Position numbers and translations under genes: made by a program. The notes below the pieces were generated by a model, which was not told the origin of the DNA, did not search any database, and was given only the letters and a program-made list of their open reading frames with translations. This document shows, piece after piece, positions 20,955 through 30,628 of a stretch of DNA of 35,262 nt; position 1 is the first letter of the stretch, and every line of letters starts with the position of its first letter. Source of the DNA: Phoronis australis. Its lineage: Eukaryota > Phoronida > Phoronidae. Location: the NCBI GenBank assembly GCA_002633005.1, contig NMRA01000704.1, positions 1 through 35,262 of the forward strand. The letters run 5' to 3'.

Positions 20955-21179
20955 AAATTTTGCTATGTCCGTATACACTTCAAACTTATGCCACGATTCA
21001 AAAAAGAATGCAAAAGTTTTGCTGCTCTTGCAAGGGATGTGCTCCACTACGCGGGTCTGGACTTGAAAACAGACGCAGCGTACTTGTCAGCGGGATTGCA
21101 TTGTTTCTTTTCGGTACAGATCTTCTCCGGCCTCAACAGGAATCCAAACTTCTTTGTACACATGAAAACCGTGAATTGA
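20955..21179 (+). CDS. Candidate terminal exon, unrecognised
   Basis: Follows GATTGCAG| and reads 74 codons to a stop, beginning KFCYVRIHFKLMPRFKKE and continuing through FAALARDVLHYAGLDL. It is in phase with the candidate exon at 20696-20782. An internal donor-like TTTTCG|GTACAG at about 21112 would truncate it. The end abuts the start of the dispersed repeat at 21190, so it could also belong to a mobile element. No homologue recognised. Confidence 0.25.
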   Translation, partial: KFCYVRIHFKLMPRFKKECKSFAALARDVLHYAGLDLKTDAAYLSAGLHCFFSVQIFSGLNRNPNFFVHMKTVN

Positions 21180-21189
21180 AGACTAACAA

Positions 21190-22110
21190 AAAAACTCGAC
21201 CAGTGTTAGCACGCTGCCAAGAAGCGCGCTGCATAATGTACAGGCTGTTATCGAAGACATTTAGTCGGGAACTATCTATTCATGAAACGGGTAACATAGC
21301 ATCGGCAAGAAATAAATATTGGCACTAATTTCCGAAAGTTACTAATACTGTAAAAACTTTTGCATTATTTTTAAGAGAAATAATTTAACTAATCATAATT
21401 GGTGTTTTTAAAGTCAAAATGACCCACTGATAGTGAACATATTCGTACCTTTACACCCCAAATCTTCCGGAAAATAGCTGTTACACTACGGTCACGCATC
21501 CACTCACCCGGGGACTCAATGAGTGACATATCGGTCTTACCGAAACAATTCTTGAACATTTTTAGCAGATGAGGCCAGCGTGTTTAAGCTAAGTATTAAA
21601 ACACGCTCTGCTTGACTGCTTGAGTTAATTTCTTTGGATACAATGCACACCTAGATCATTACATCGCATTTACTCTGGCAAATGAACTCTGATGACAAGC
21701 ACATGCACGTTTACTCTCACACGCATACAAACTTCAAAACAAGTGTCACGTGACAACAACATGTGTGTTCCTCCAGAGATTGTTCTCGTGTTGCGGGCTA
21801 CAATCTAGCGCAGATTTGGACTTAATCTGCAGTTAATCCAGACTCCACAAGAACTTAAAAATCTTAGACACGCTATTTGGAAAACTTGAGGATTTCAGGT
21901 AATTTGTTGAGTGAGTCTAAGCTGTATTCTTATTTAAGAATTCAAGCCCCATCGACGATTGCGAGACCGGCAGCTACGCATTTGTCGGCGAGATTTTGCC
22001 CTGGGATTTCAGCACAATTTTCTGAAAAAATGATCGTCATTTGACAACGAATTTTGATAGCAATGCACCGCAATTTTGTAGAAAGTAAATAATAATATCT
22101 TAGCGCGTAA
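21190..22110 (-). repeat. Dispersed repeat R, copy 1 (inverted relative to copy 2), without the P-like insertion
   Basis: Read on the minus strand, it matches 25090-27180 block by block: GGTGCATTGCTATCAAA, CAGAAAATTGTGCT, TCTAAGATTTTT, GTGGAGTCTGGATTAAC, ACACACATGTTGTTGTCA, GAGTTCATTTGCCA, TTTAAAAACACCAATTATG and CCCGTTTCATGAAT. Around 21406-21413 it is continuous (CTTTAAAAACACC), where copy 2 carries a 1.14-kb insertion. The CCGTATTCGCC ends seen in copy 2 are missing here, so this copy is truncated at both ends. Confidence 0.8.
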
Positions 22111-22327
22111 ATGCATATGTGCGTACGTTAAGTGAGTCGACCCAGACTGACAGGTGATTGTGCAGAGGCCGTGATTATTCTCAAAATTGCTTGTGTTGGC
22201 TTGATTCTGGTCAAGCGAAAACAAGTTTTTTTTTCACTACCAACCGCCGTGGAGTATTTGTTACTGTTTCTTTCAAGGGAAATATTGTTGGGCAGTTTCC
22301 AAGATACATTTTCTTGCCGCCCTCAAA

Positions 22328-22447
22328 ATGAGTGCTGCATACTTAATACTGCGAAGTCGTAAAGAATTCACTAAGTCGGCCTTTGCCACAAGCTCCACTG
22401 ATGTGTCTGACCCATGTTTAACGCAGTTCTTGATCCTGGGGAAACAG
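22328..22447 (+). CDS. Candidate first exon, unrecognised
   Basis: ATG opens exactly 40 codons ending AACAG|GTAGTA, a fair donor. It starts MSAAYLILRSRKEFTKSAFA, basic and Ser/Ala-rich with no acidic residue before Glu13, as seen in some mitochondrial targeting sequences. A 75-codon frame on the other strand overlaps it. The next exon would fall in or beyond the assembly gap. Chance is a real alternative. Confidence 0.2.
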
Positions 22448-22783
22448 GTAGTAACTAAATTCTTTATCTCGCTAACTGGTATTATAGCAGCAAGGCACAC
22501 AACACGTATAACCTCCCTGTGGCCGGTTCGCCCCCACGCTTGCTGACGTACTTGTTTACTGGCTTAACCACAATGCAACATTCTGACCCATTTCCAATAT
22601 GGCGGCGTTGCAACTCCGCTAGTGACTGCCATATGAGCACATGCTCATTCTGTGTTTGTTGACAGAAAGCTATTTTGAAACAAACTTCATTTTATATGCT
22701 ATGGTCAGATGTTAGAGGAATCTTTATTGAGACATGCATACATTATTCAAATCATTTACACCTATTCCCTGTACGGTCCCCCC

Positions 22784-23673
22784 NNNNNNNNNNNNNNNNN
22801 NNNNNNNNNNNNNNNNNNNNNNNNNNNNNNNNNNNNNNNNNNNNNNNNNNNNNNNNNNNNNNNNNNNNNNNNNNNNNNNNNNNNNNNNNNNNNNNNNNNN
22901 NNNNNNNNNNNNNNNNNNNNNNNNNNNNNNNNNNNNNNNNNNNNNNNNNNNNNNNNNNNNNNNNNNNNNNNNNNNNNNNNNNNNNNNNNNNNNNNNNNNN
23001 NNNNNNNNNNNNNNNNNNNNNNNNNNNNNNNNNNNNNNNNNNNNNNNNNNNNNNNNNNNNNNNNNNNNNNNNNNNNNNNNNNNNNNNNNNNNNNNNNNNN
23101 NNNNNNNNNNNNNNNNNNNNNNNNNNNNNNNNNNNNNNNNNNNNNNNNNNNNNNNNNNNNNNNNNNNNNNNNNNNNNNNNNNNNNNNNNNNNNNNNNNNN
23201 NNNNNNNNNNNNNNNNNNNNNNNNNNNNNNNNNNNNNNNNNNNNNNNNNNNNNNNNNNNNNNNNNNNNNNNNNNNNNNNNNNNNNNNNNNNNNNNNNNNN
23301 NNNNNNNNNNNNNNNNNNNNNNNNNNNNNNNNNNNNNNNNNNNNNNNNNNNNNNNNNNNNNNNNNNNNNNNNNNNNNNNNNNNNNNNNNNNNNNNNNNNN
23401 NNNNNNNNNNNNNNNNNNNNNNNNNNNNNNNNNNNNNNNNNNNNNNNNNNNNNNNNNNNNNNNNNNNNNNNNNNNNNNNNNNNNNNNNNNNNNNNNNNNN
23501 NNNNNNNNNNNNNNNNNNNNNNNNNNNNNNNNNNNNNNNNNNNNNNNNNNNNNNNNNNNNNNNNNNNNNNNNNNNNNNNNNNNNNNNNNNNNNNNNNNNN
23601 NNNNNNNNNNNNNNNNNNNNNNNNNNNNNNNNNNNNNNNNNNNNNNNNNNNNNNNNNNNNNNNNNNNNNNNNN
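22784..23673. other. Assembly gap (890 undetermined bases)
   Basis: A run of n. The five very long frames reported across it are only the absence of stops in unknown sequence. Single undetermined bases also occur at 1249, 2454, 2988 and 26263. Confidence 0.99.
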
Positions 23674-23811
23674 CATATCCCATGTTCACGCGACTTGCTT
23701 ACAAGTCATCGGGAGGCCTGTTCTCGGTTAGTGTTCTTTTGAACTTGTATTTGGCAACAACCAAATAACGGTCGGATTAACAAGAGCTGCTTTGTATTTG
23801 CCAGGTATCTG

Positions 23812-23957
23812 TTGAGAAGTGTAAAAACTCAGCTCGCATTCGTTGGAAATTCCAGGTCGCATTTTGCGACTTTATACGAGCTGACAAAAATCTCAGCTCG
23901 CATTTCCAAATTTCAGGTCGCAAATGCGACCTGCAGCTCGTTATGTCGAGCCCTGAC
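23812..23957 (-). mobile_element. Candidate hAT-type transposon end, truncated by the gap
   Basis: Read on the minus strand from 23957, it begins CAGGGCTCGACATAACGAGC and continues with the hairpin GGTCGCA/TGCGACC. CTCAGCTCGCATT and CAGGTCGCA motifs recur twice (near 23829-23866 and 23893-23925). A CAGGG terminus is typical of hAT elements. The flank is ACACTGTG; the matching 8 bases and the other end would lie in the gap or be lost. Confidence 0.35.
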
Positions 23958-24956
23958 ACTGTGTGGGATAGAATCCTTGGTTTTCCTTGCATTAATCAAT
24001 GTATTGGGATGAGTAGACTTATTGGACCTATTTACAAACATATCACATATACCATTCGTTTATTCAATGACTTTAAAATGGAAGTCCATGACTCTATACG
24101 GACCTGTTTGAAACATGAGGAAACATTTCACTCAGTACTATTGATGTCAACATGGGTTAAGTCCAAAAAGTCTAACATAGAGGTAAACTTTTCAGGAGTA
24201 ATATCCTGTTTTCCCACAAAATAGACAGTCTGGTCGGGTCGGTCCGAGTGAAGTGTCAAGTGGTAAAGCCAGTCGGCATTTTTATCATATGTCTTGATAG
24301 TTGAGCCTACGTTTTCTCTCAGTTTAATATCTTGCACTGCATTCTTATAGTCAATACCCTCGCAAGTTAGTACAACAGTAAAACTCTACGTGAACAGAAT
24401 TCTTGTAAAAACTGCACAACATGCGAATCCACCATCATCAATGCAAATTAGGTAGAGTAAACAAATCGCTTCGTGTGAGTTTTTCAATTACTGTGACGGG
24501 ACTGTCAGGCCTGTTGATGAAAACCAATAATTCTAGAAATATGTCGACTGGATTGTCAAACGTTTGCAACAATGGCATTCCCATAATTTTCAAGATTGTC
24601 ACAAACTCATTCTTCTAGTTGAGAACCATCTATTCTCATGTTGGAGCGAATTGTAAGAATGTCGATGTCGGATGTTGTCGTCAAAAATTCGGTAATCTGA
24701 AAGGTGTATTTGAGTTTCGTTGACTGAGGTCAATATTATCACCTCAATCCAGATCTGGATTATTTGTCATATCTGCTACTCAGTCAGTGTGCGTATCTGG
24801 AACATCCCTCGGTTTGTAAAATAATCCTTAGTAGTCTGTGCCTTTCCGCGGCAGACGACATTACTTAGTATGTAGAATGCGCATGTCAGTCGGTAACAAG
24901 AGTCAGGGTAGAGTTCAGTAACGTAAGGATAACACTAGGAAACAAGACTGTGAGAC
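23958..24956. other. Intronic sequence, no supported gene
   Basis: Two minus-strand open stretches (about 24630-24450 and 24385-24128, the second 85 codons) look protein-like but have no recognised domain and are of chance length. Confidence 0.35.
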
Positions 24957-26108
24957 TACCGTATTCGCCGTAATAACTGCCCAGGGCGCCTAGAAAAGTT
25001 CGGTTCGGGGGGGGGCGCTTATTTTATCCCAAGGGGGTTGAAACCCGGTCTCTGAAACGGGTGAAATCGGAAGCTAAGATTCATTAAATTTACGCTCTGT
25101 GACGTATATGTAGTCTATGAAAGACTTTCAACAAAACTGTGGTGCATTGCTATCAAACTGCTTCTAAATTACGATCATTTTACAGAAAATTGTGCTAAAA
25201 TCCCAGGGCGAAAACTCGACGACTGACTGCCTCGAAATCGCCGTCTTCGATATGGCTACTTCAATGCTTGAATAAAAATGGTTTCGACTCAAGCAAATTA
25301 CTTGAAATCCTCATTAAGTTTTATAAGTAGCGTCTCTAAGATTTTTTTAGTTCTCGTGGAGTCTGGATTAACGGCAGGTTTAAGTACAAATCTGTGCAAC
25401 ATTGTGCCATCTACATGTATGATCGGCAACATGGCGAGAAAAATGTCTGGACAAACACACATGTTGTTGTCATGTTACGTTTGTTTTGAAGTTCGTCTGC
25501 GAGCAAGCGAACGCGTGCATGTCACCAGAGTTCATTTGCCAAAGCAGAGACCGTCTTTTGGCCAGAGCCACGCAATCTAACTAGCTAGATGTGTCTAAAG
25601 AAATTTGCACAAGCAGTGGGCCTAAACCAGAGCGTATTTCATTCAGCACTTACCGGTCTCGTGCTAAAAACTTTCGACATTTGTCTCGGTAAGGCCCATA
25701 TTAATCGCCGTGTAGCTCGATGTGTACGTAACTACGGTATCTGACAGTTATTTTTCGGTGTAAGGGTGTGTAAGCATTCACTGTCAGTTGTCATTTTATC
25801 GGATATTCGTCTTAAAAGGGGACTGTAGTCAAAATAATGTTGCAGTTAATCGGTTCTAACATACAAATAAAACGCACATTTGCCTGACTTGCGTGCCAAA
25901 CTAAAGCCAATTCGAATTCATGGTCAAAACACTGAATTCTGAAAGCGATCGCTGATTGGCTGAAGTGTCAGTGACGTGAACGGCGGGGTATCGGCTGCTT
26001 TACACATTCATTGCTTATGTCATATTTGAAGAGTTTACATCGTAATTTATCATTGTATCAATCGTCTTTATTTTTTATTGTTTGCCACAGTGCTCTAAAA
26101 GTTTCGCT

Positions 26109-26225
26109 ATGCCTTTTTGTATGGCACCTGGTTGCTCAAACTCTTCGAAAAAGGCGTCTTCTAAAGGGATGGTCATCGCATACCATCGCCGGGTTACCCA
26201 AGCCTTGGCCCAAAGCTCAGTGTAG
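26109..26225 (+). pseudogene. THAP-domain first exon fragment of the P-like element
   Basis: ATG in CGCTATGCC opens 38 codons beginning MPFCMAPGCSNSSKKASS, then AYHR. The C-x4-C pair, the GCSNS motif and a following aromatic-His-Arg agree with the N-terminal third of THAP zinc fingers (C-x2-4-C ... C-x2-H). The second Cys-x2-His pair and the C-terminal AVPTA-type box are not in frame, so the domain is incomplete. A GTGTAG at the stop could hide a donor. Judged a decayed or truncated transposase exon rather than a host gene. Confidence 0.55.
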
Positions 26226-26612
26226 ATATGGGCCTACAGGTTTTAGCCGATATGGGTAAAAANCAAATGACGTTTATTTGATTGTTTTCCATTTAAACGG
26301 CTGCAACGAACAATGGGAGTGTCGGGTGACTATACCAGATTTTGCATGCGCCCCCGCCGGTCCGTTAGCTTTATATGTTGATGTAGCCTAAGTTTTACGA
26401 CGAGGTGACGAGCATAACTGAGTCAACTATACCCGGGTAGTCAACGGCTGTCTGAAATTTCGGGGTTAACGGAGCTCAACACACAGTGGTACGATAGTCT
26501 TCATACAGCTACAGTAGGTAACTTACCAACCCTTCAAGTTTACAGAGCTGCCGGAGTATTGGCTGACAGCTGGCTGACTGGATGGCTAGAGTCCACATTG
26601 CCCTCGGCACAG

Positions 26613-26696
26613 TCACTGACACCAGTTGCACCGGCAAATTTTCGTCTGACGATGACGATGACTGGGTATCACTTTGTGTTGCCTCGGCTCAAACAG
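26613..26696 (+). other. Possible second exon remnant in the P-like element
   Basis: Between GGCACAG| and AACAG|GTATCC, a frame reads TDTSCTGKFSSDDDDDWVSL and onward. The acidic cluster and the good donor are suggestive, but no match to a transposase region is recognised. Confidence 0.2.
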
Positions 26697-27495
26697 GTAT
26701 CCCTGTTGACCCGACATTTCACACTAAAATTTCTTATTCCGACAATATGAAGAACGCTACTTGATTGCATGCTAACACAGGACAGTGACTTTGCCCCGCC
26801 AAATACGTCACGAGACTAAGCAGTGCTCCAAGCCGGTAATTTTGTTAGCTTCTTTAGAGAATATAAGTTTAATTTTTGGTGTTGAATTATTTGTGAAATA
26901 AATCAACAATTCATAGAAAACTATCCAGAATTTATTCAGAATAAATTACAGTTCCCTTTTAAAAACACCAATTATGGTTAATGAAACAATCCAGCTCAAA
27001 AATAAGGCAAACATGTTTTGTAGTGTTAGAAATTGTCGGAATTAGTGCCAATATTCAATTCTTATCGATGCTATGCTACCCGTTTCATGAATGGATAGTT
27101 ACCGACTAATGTCTTTGATGACAGGTTCATGTATGTAGCGCGCGCTTCCTGGCCACGTGCGTTTAACACCGAGTTATTTTTATTCATGAGGCAGTCGATG
27201 TGTCTACTGAAAGGTCAGACCATAGTGGGACACGGTCGTCGCGAGAGCGCTGCGTTACTTTGAAGTGTAAAGTCACGGCTCAACACAAAAGTAGCAGTGC
27301 CGCTGGTGGTCTAGAAGACCCGTGCAAAATTTTTTTGATAAATTGAAGATGTTACTGTAGCCGAGTTTTAGGACTGTAGGTACGTCATTGTTTGCATGTA
27401 CACATTCATGAACTGGGCACTTATTTCAGCAAAGTCTGAAGACGCGTGGGGGGGCGCTTATAGGGGCATGGGCGGTTATTACGGCGAATACGGTA

Positions 27496-27708
27496 TGCGA
27501 GATATCGCGGTGCGTTTTCAGTGAGAACACGTGATTTTGGCAAGATTTTTTCTGTGCCAGACGTATGCTGAACTCTATCCACAGACGACACTAGCTGTCC
27601 CAAATTTTGGAATCACCCTCTGAAACTGCAAATGTCTAGCACGTCCTCTACCAAAGCAGCGGGGTATGCGCTATTGATATAATGCTTATGCTGTCAACGA
27701 AACTCTTT
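27496..27708. other. Intronic sequence, nothing recognised
   Basis: No supported feature. Confidence 0.4.
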
Positions 27709-27804
27709 ATAAGGCAATGAGATGAGCTCGGTCTCAAATTGCAGCTGACACTGAGAAATGCACCAACAACAACCAATATGAATCCTCAAAAGTGTTTCCA
27801 TTCA
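27709..27804 (-). repeat. Dispersed repeat, copy 1 (partner at 35.0-35.14 kb)
   Basis: The reverse complement matches 35001-35138: GAATGGAAACACTTT, TATTGGTTGTTG, TTGGTGCATTTCTCA.TGTCA and GAGCTCATCTCATTG are shared. The partner carries about 40 extra bases in the middle. Confidence 0.75.
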
Positions 27805-28038
27805 AAGCATTGTTGAGATGTCTAACACTGTTGTTGGTATGTCGGACCAGCATCGCAGGGCCCACAGAATATTGAAAAATGTGCTACGAAAATAAAATTC
27901 TGGATGCCCAAAAGACGGCCCTTGTATAAACCCCATCCCAATAGTGCCAGAGACTGACTAGTTAAAAGGCTTTGCAGAACTAACCGTTGAGTCTTTATTA
28001 TTTCCAGTGAGTAGGTACTGGATTAGGCATATAAAGTG

Positions 28039-28135
28039 CTGTTTACACTACAAAAGTTGACACAGATCAGCTGACTCGGAATGAGATGTTCCAGAGTGTA
28101 AACAGGATTAACACCGAGCAAATTGACACCGCGGT
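28039..28135. repeat. Small inverted repeats
   Basis: CTGTTTACACT near 28041 is perfectly inverted (AGTGTAAACAG) about 45 bases downstream, and a perfect CACCGCGGTG palindrome follows near 28126. The 92-codon minus-strand frame overlapping this region is not supported. Confidence 0.5.
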
Positions 28136-28430
28136 GACAACTTTTGCCACCCGTTTGTGAGGTGGGGCAATTTGCGCTCGAACATCTTGCTCCGTGTCTA
28201 AATGCGAAACTGGGACAAGGCGGAAAGGATCATCTCTACTGCGCTTGTGCAATGACCTACATACGGGCTCTTCGTCTCTGCAACTGTCACTATTTGAAAA
28301 CCTGCGAATGTGCATTCCACTCTCCAGCATACAAACTTCCGTCACGGTGAATGAAATTGCATGTGTAAAATCAAAAGTTGATGTCTAAACAGTATTTAGT
28401 GGCACTGGACCGTTGTTTAAATTCAATTGG

Positions 28431-28700
28431 CTATGACTAGTTGTTCTGGGGGAATTCTAAAGATGATTGAAGCATTATTTACAAGCTGTATTGCACTGTA
28501 AATACTAGCTGCCTGGTCTGCCCTTTGAGATTGGGGATTTGGCTCCCAAAAACTGACCACTTGGCCTTTATTTAGGTTCAGTGGGGTATGACCAGTTGTT
28601 GTCAAGTGTAACTTGAACCAATGAAGACTTTGTTAAGGATGTTGAAGCCTTTTTTGCAAACTGATCACTAGTTTTTTAAGCTGGTCCCGGGATATTTAAA
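28431..28700 (+). repeat. Old tandem duplication, period about 156 bp
   Basis: TATGACTAGTTGTTCTGG recurs as TATGACCAGTTGTTGTCA, and the following AAAGATGATTGAAGCATTATTTACAAGC-like text recurs as AAGGATGTTGAAGCCTTTTT. A further TATGACCAGT lies near 28806. Confidence 0.4.
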
Positions 28701-29555
28701 CAGGTTGGCAGTGCGGCCAAACCGGTCTCTGTGACACATTTAAAGCGTCTGTGGAGAACGCTATTGAGTGCTCTGAGATTTTTTATGCCCAATAGTTCTT
28801 TTGTTGTATGACCAGTCCTAGCTTTCTTGTTTACCCATAGCTACAAGACTGTTTCTTTATCAGTTTCGTCATCATGATTGTGATGATTATGTCAGTGACA
28901 ATGATGGCAAAATGACATTGTCATTTTCAGTGTCATCATTTGTGTTGGCCTCGTCGATGTCAACGTCGTTGCTATTCTTTACATTGTTGGTTTTGATAGC
29001 GGCTTCACTGCTGGCATCGTCATTGGTATCTGTAACTTCATGATAACTGTGGGTGTATAAGTGTTGTCATCTGTGTTGGAAGTGGCGCCATAGTCTTTAT
29101 CCATGTTGTCAGCGATTTTGGCGATGTTGTCCGTGGTTGTTGGTGTCGTCCGCGATGTCGTGGTCTTTGAGTTTTTTCCTAACCAGTTGCCATGGTGATT
29201 CCAACGTATTGTGGAGAATTCCATAACCTACTGCTCCCAGGTACCATCCTCACACCTGCAATCCATCACCCAGCATTGTCAATGAATGCGGATTTTTGCC
29301 TCGTCACGTATGTAATGGTGTAGATTACATTAAAAAAAGGTTGGAGTTTTGCTCATTGCCAACGTTTTGAACTTTTGCCAAACTTACACATTGTTCTGTG
29401 GTGTTGAAGAAACATGAATAATCTCCGAGTTGAAACTAGTTACTTGGTAATTTCGCCAAGTATGTTGCTCTGTCACTAAGTTTTTTTGTTTGTTCGCACG
29501 ATACAGGTCGCAATTTTCGTCCGAACATCACGAAATTTACACATAACACGTAGTT
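28701..29555. other. Intronic sequence with trinucleotide-rich tract
   Basis: From 28868 to about 29165 the sequence is dominated by GAT/GTC/GTT-type triplets (ATGATTGTGATGATTATG, GTTGTCAGCGATTTTGGCGA), an eroded simple repeat. The opposite-strand Asn/Asp/Thr-rich frame is low complexity. Nothing else recognised. Confidence 0.45.
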
Positions 29556-29926
29556 CCGGAAGTACTGGAAACCTACTGTTTTTCGTCAAAATCGGATCCA
29601 AAATGGCGGCTGTGGCGGCCATTTTGTTTTCATTTTAACATTCAAAGGCTTCTGGAGGCTACAATTTTTTACGTACAGAGCTGAAAATCGGCACAATAAA
29701 TGGACCGGATGTGCACTACATGTACACCGGAAATTGTTTACTTCCGGTTAAAGATGGCGGAAATATCGGTCATCGCGCATGCGCACCTCGATTTTGGCCT
29801 AATAACGTTTTCTCCTGTAGAGGGCGCATTATAGGGCCAATTCCTTCGAAGTTTTACGGATATTAGTTTTTTATGACATGCTATTATATCAACCCAAAAA
29901 ACCGGAAGTTGCTCTCAAGATGGCGG
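29556..29926. promoter_or_regulatory. Cluster of ETS-like and YY1-like motifs
   Basis: CCGGAAGT occurs at 29556-29563 and 29902-29909, with its inverse CTTCCGGT at 29741-29748. AAGATGGCGG occurs at 29751-29760 and 29917-29926, with AAATGGCGGC at 29601-29610. Twice an ETS-like core sits 2-7 bases before AAGATGGCGG. A 9-bp hairpin CAAAATGGC/GCCATTTTG lies at about 29600-29627. The motif identities are known for ETS factors and YY1; whether they act here is unknown, and the block may be a dispersed repeat. Confidence 0.35.
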
Positions 29927-30308
29927 ATCTTTCGCATGTTGACCCATTTTCAGTCGTACTTAGGTGCCATTTACACAGGAGCAGAAAATGACGTGAATTG
30001 TTGCATGTGGATTCTCTAAGGTATACTCTTTCAAATGAACTGTAACAATTTTTCTCTCAGATTTACTGTTTTCGAGATATTTGATTTTAAATTTAAAAAA
30101 AAACGCAAAATTTCATTTTTTTCGAAAAATTTACGGACTTAGGCGGTACCATCAGTTTAGATAGAATTTTGAACGGGCTTTCAGAAGATGTTTTCCATTT
30201 TTCGCTAGGACGTCTACTTTTCGAGTTATTTTAGATTTTCTGATAACGTTCCTTTCTTGAGCGCTCTTGCTGCATTGATGTTGGTTTATCTTCTATTGAA
30301 GTAGACTG
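29927..30308. other. Intronic sequence, nothing recognised
   Basis: No supported feature. Confidence 0.4.
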
Positions 30309-30628
30309 TAGCCTATTTCTTATTGATTTATGACGTCTGAGTTCGTCATATGAATGTTGTGATGTTGTTCATCATCGCCACCACCATCATCATATTCGTC
30401 ATCATCGTCATCATCTTCGTCATCATTTCCGTTGTCGTCTTTTTCGTTAATTTCGCCAAGTGTCGCTCAAGACTAGCCTTTTTCTTACTGATTTCGGACT
30501 TCTACGTTCGTCATGTGTATGTTATTATTACTTCTTTTGTTCATCCTCGCCACCATCGTCGTCATATTCGTCATCTTCATTATCATCTTTATCGTCATCT
30601 TTTTGGTTAATTTCGCCAAGGTTCGCTC
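30309..30628 (+). repeat. Tandem duplication of a 165-bp unit containing TCATCN triplets
   Basis: Unit 1 (30309-30473) and unit 2 (30474-30628) share TAGCCT.TTTCTTA.TGATTT, GTTCGTCAT.TG.ATGTT, the CATCATCGTC-type microsatellite and the closing GTTAATTTCGCCAAG. The Val/Ile-rich frame across it is a microsatellite translation. Confidence 0.8.

Larger units (their letters stand above)
25818..26956 (+). mobile_element. P-like DNA transposon, nested in repeat R
   Basis: Ends GGGGACTGTAGTC / (inverted) GGGAACTGTAATT match at 9 of the first 10 bases. The flanks TCTTAAAA (25810-25817) and TTTTAAAA (26957-26964) are an 8-bp target duplication with one difference. Repeat copy 1 shows the uninterrupted site CTTTAAAAACACC, a paralogous empty site. 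The interior encodes a THAP-type start, and P-element transposases carry an N-terminal THAP DNA-binding domain and make 8-bp duplications. At 1139 bp it is too short for a full transposase and is probably an internally deleted copy. Confidence 0.75.
24959..27493 (+). mobile_element. TA-flanked DNA transposon with 25-bp terminal inverted repeats (repeat R, copy 2)
   Basis: The left end CCGTATTCGCCGTAATAACT (then GCCCA) is mirrored at the right end with one mismatch in 25. A TA dinucleotide flanks each end (24957-24958 and 27494-27495), as in Tc1/mariner-like insertions. Subtracting the nested P-like element leaves about 1.39 kb. No transposase belonging to this outer element is recognised, so it appears non-autonomous. 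A GGGGGGGCGCTTAT motif recurs just inside each end. Confidence 0.75.

Noticed and set aside
22675-23768. Open frames of 304-355 codons on both strands
   Set aside because: They consist almost entirely of undetermined bases in the assembly gap.
24128-24630. Protein-like minus-strand stretches, considered as a Rel-homology or UPA-type domain
   Set aside because: No defining motif could be aligned, and open runs of 60-85 codons are expected several times in a window of this size and composition.
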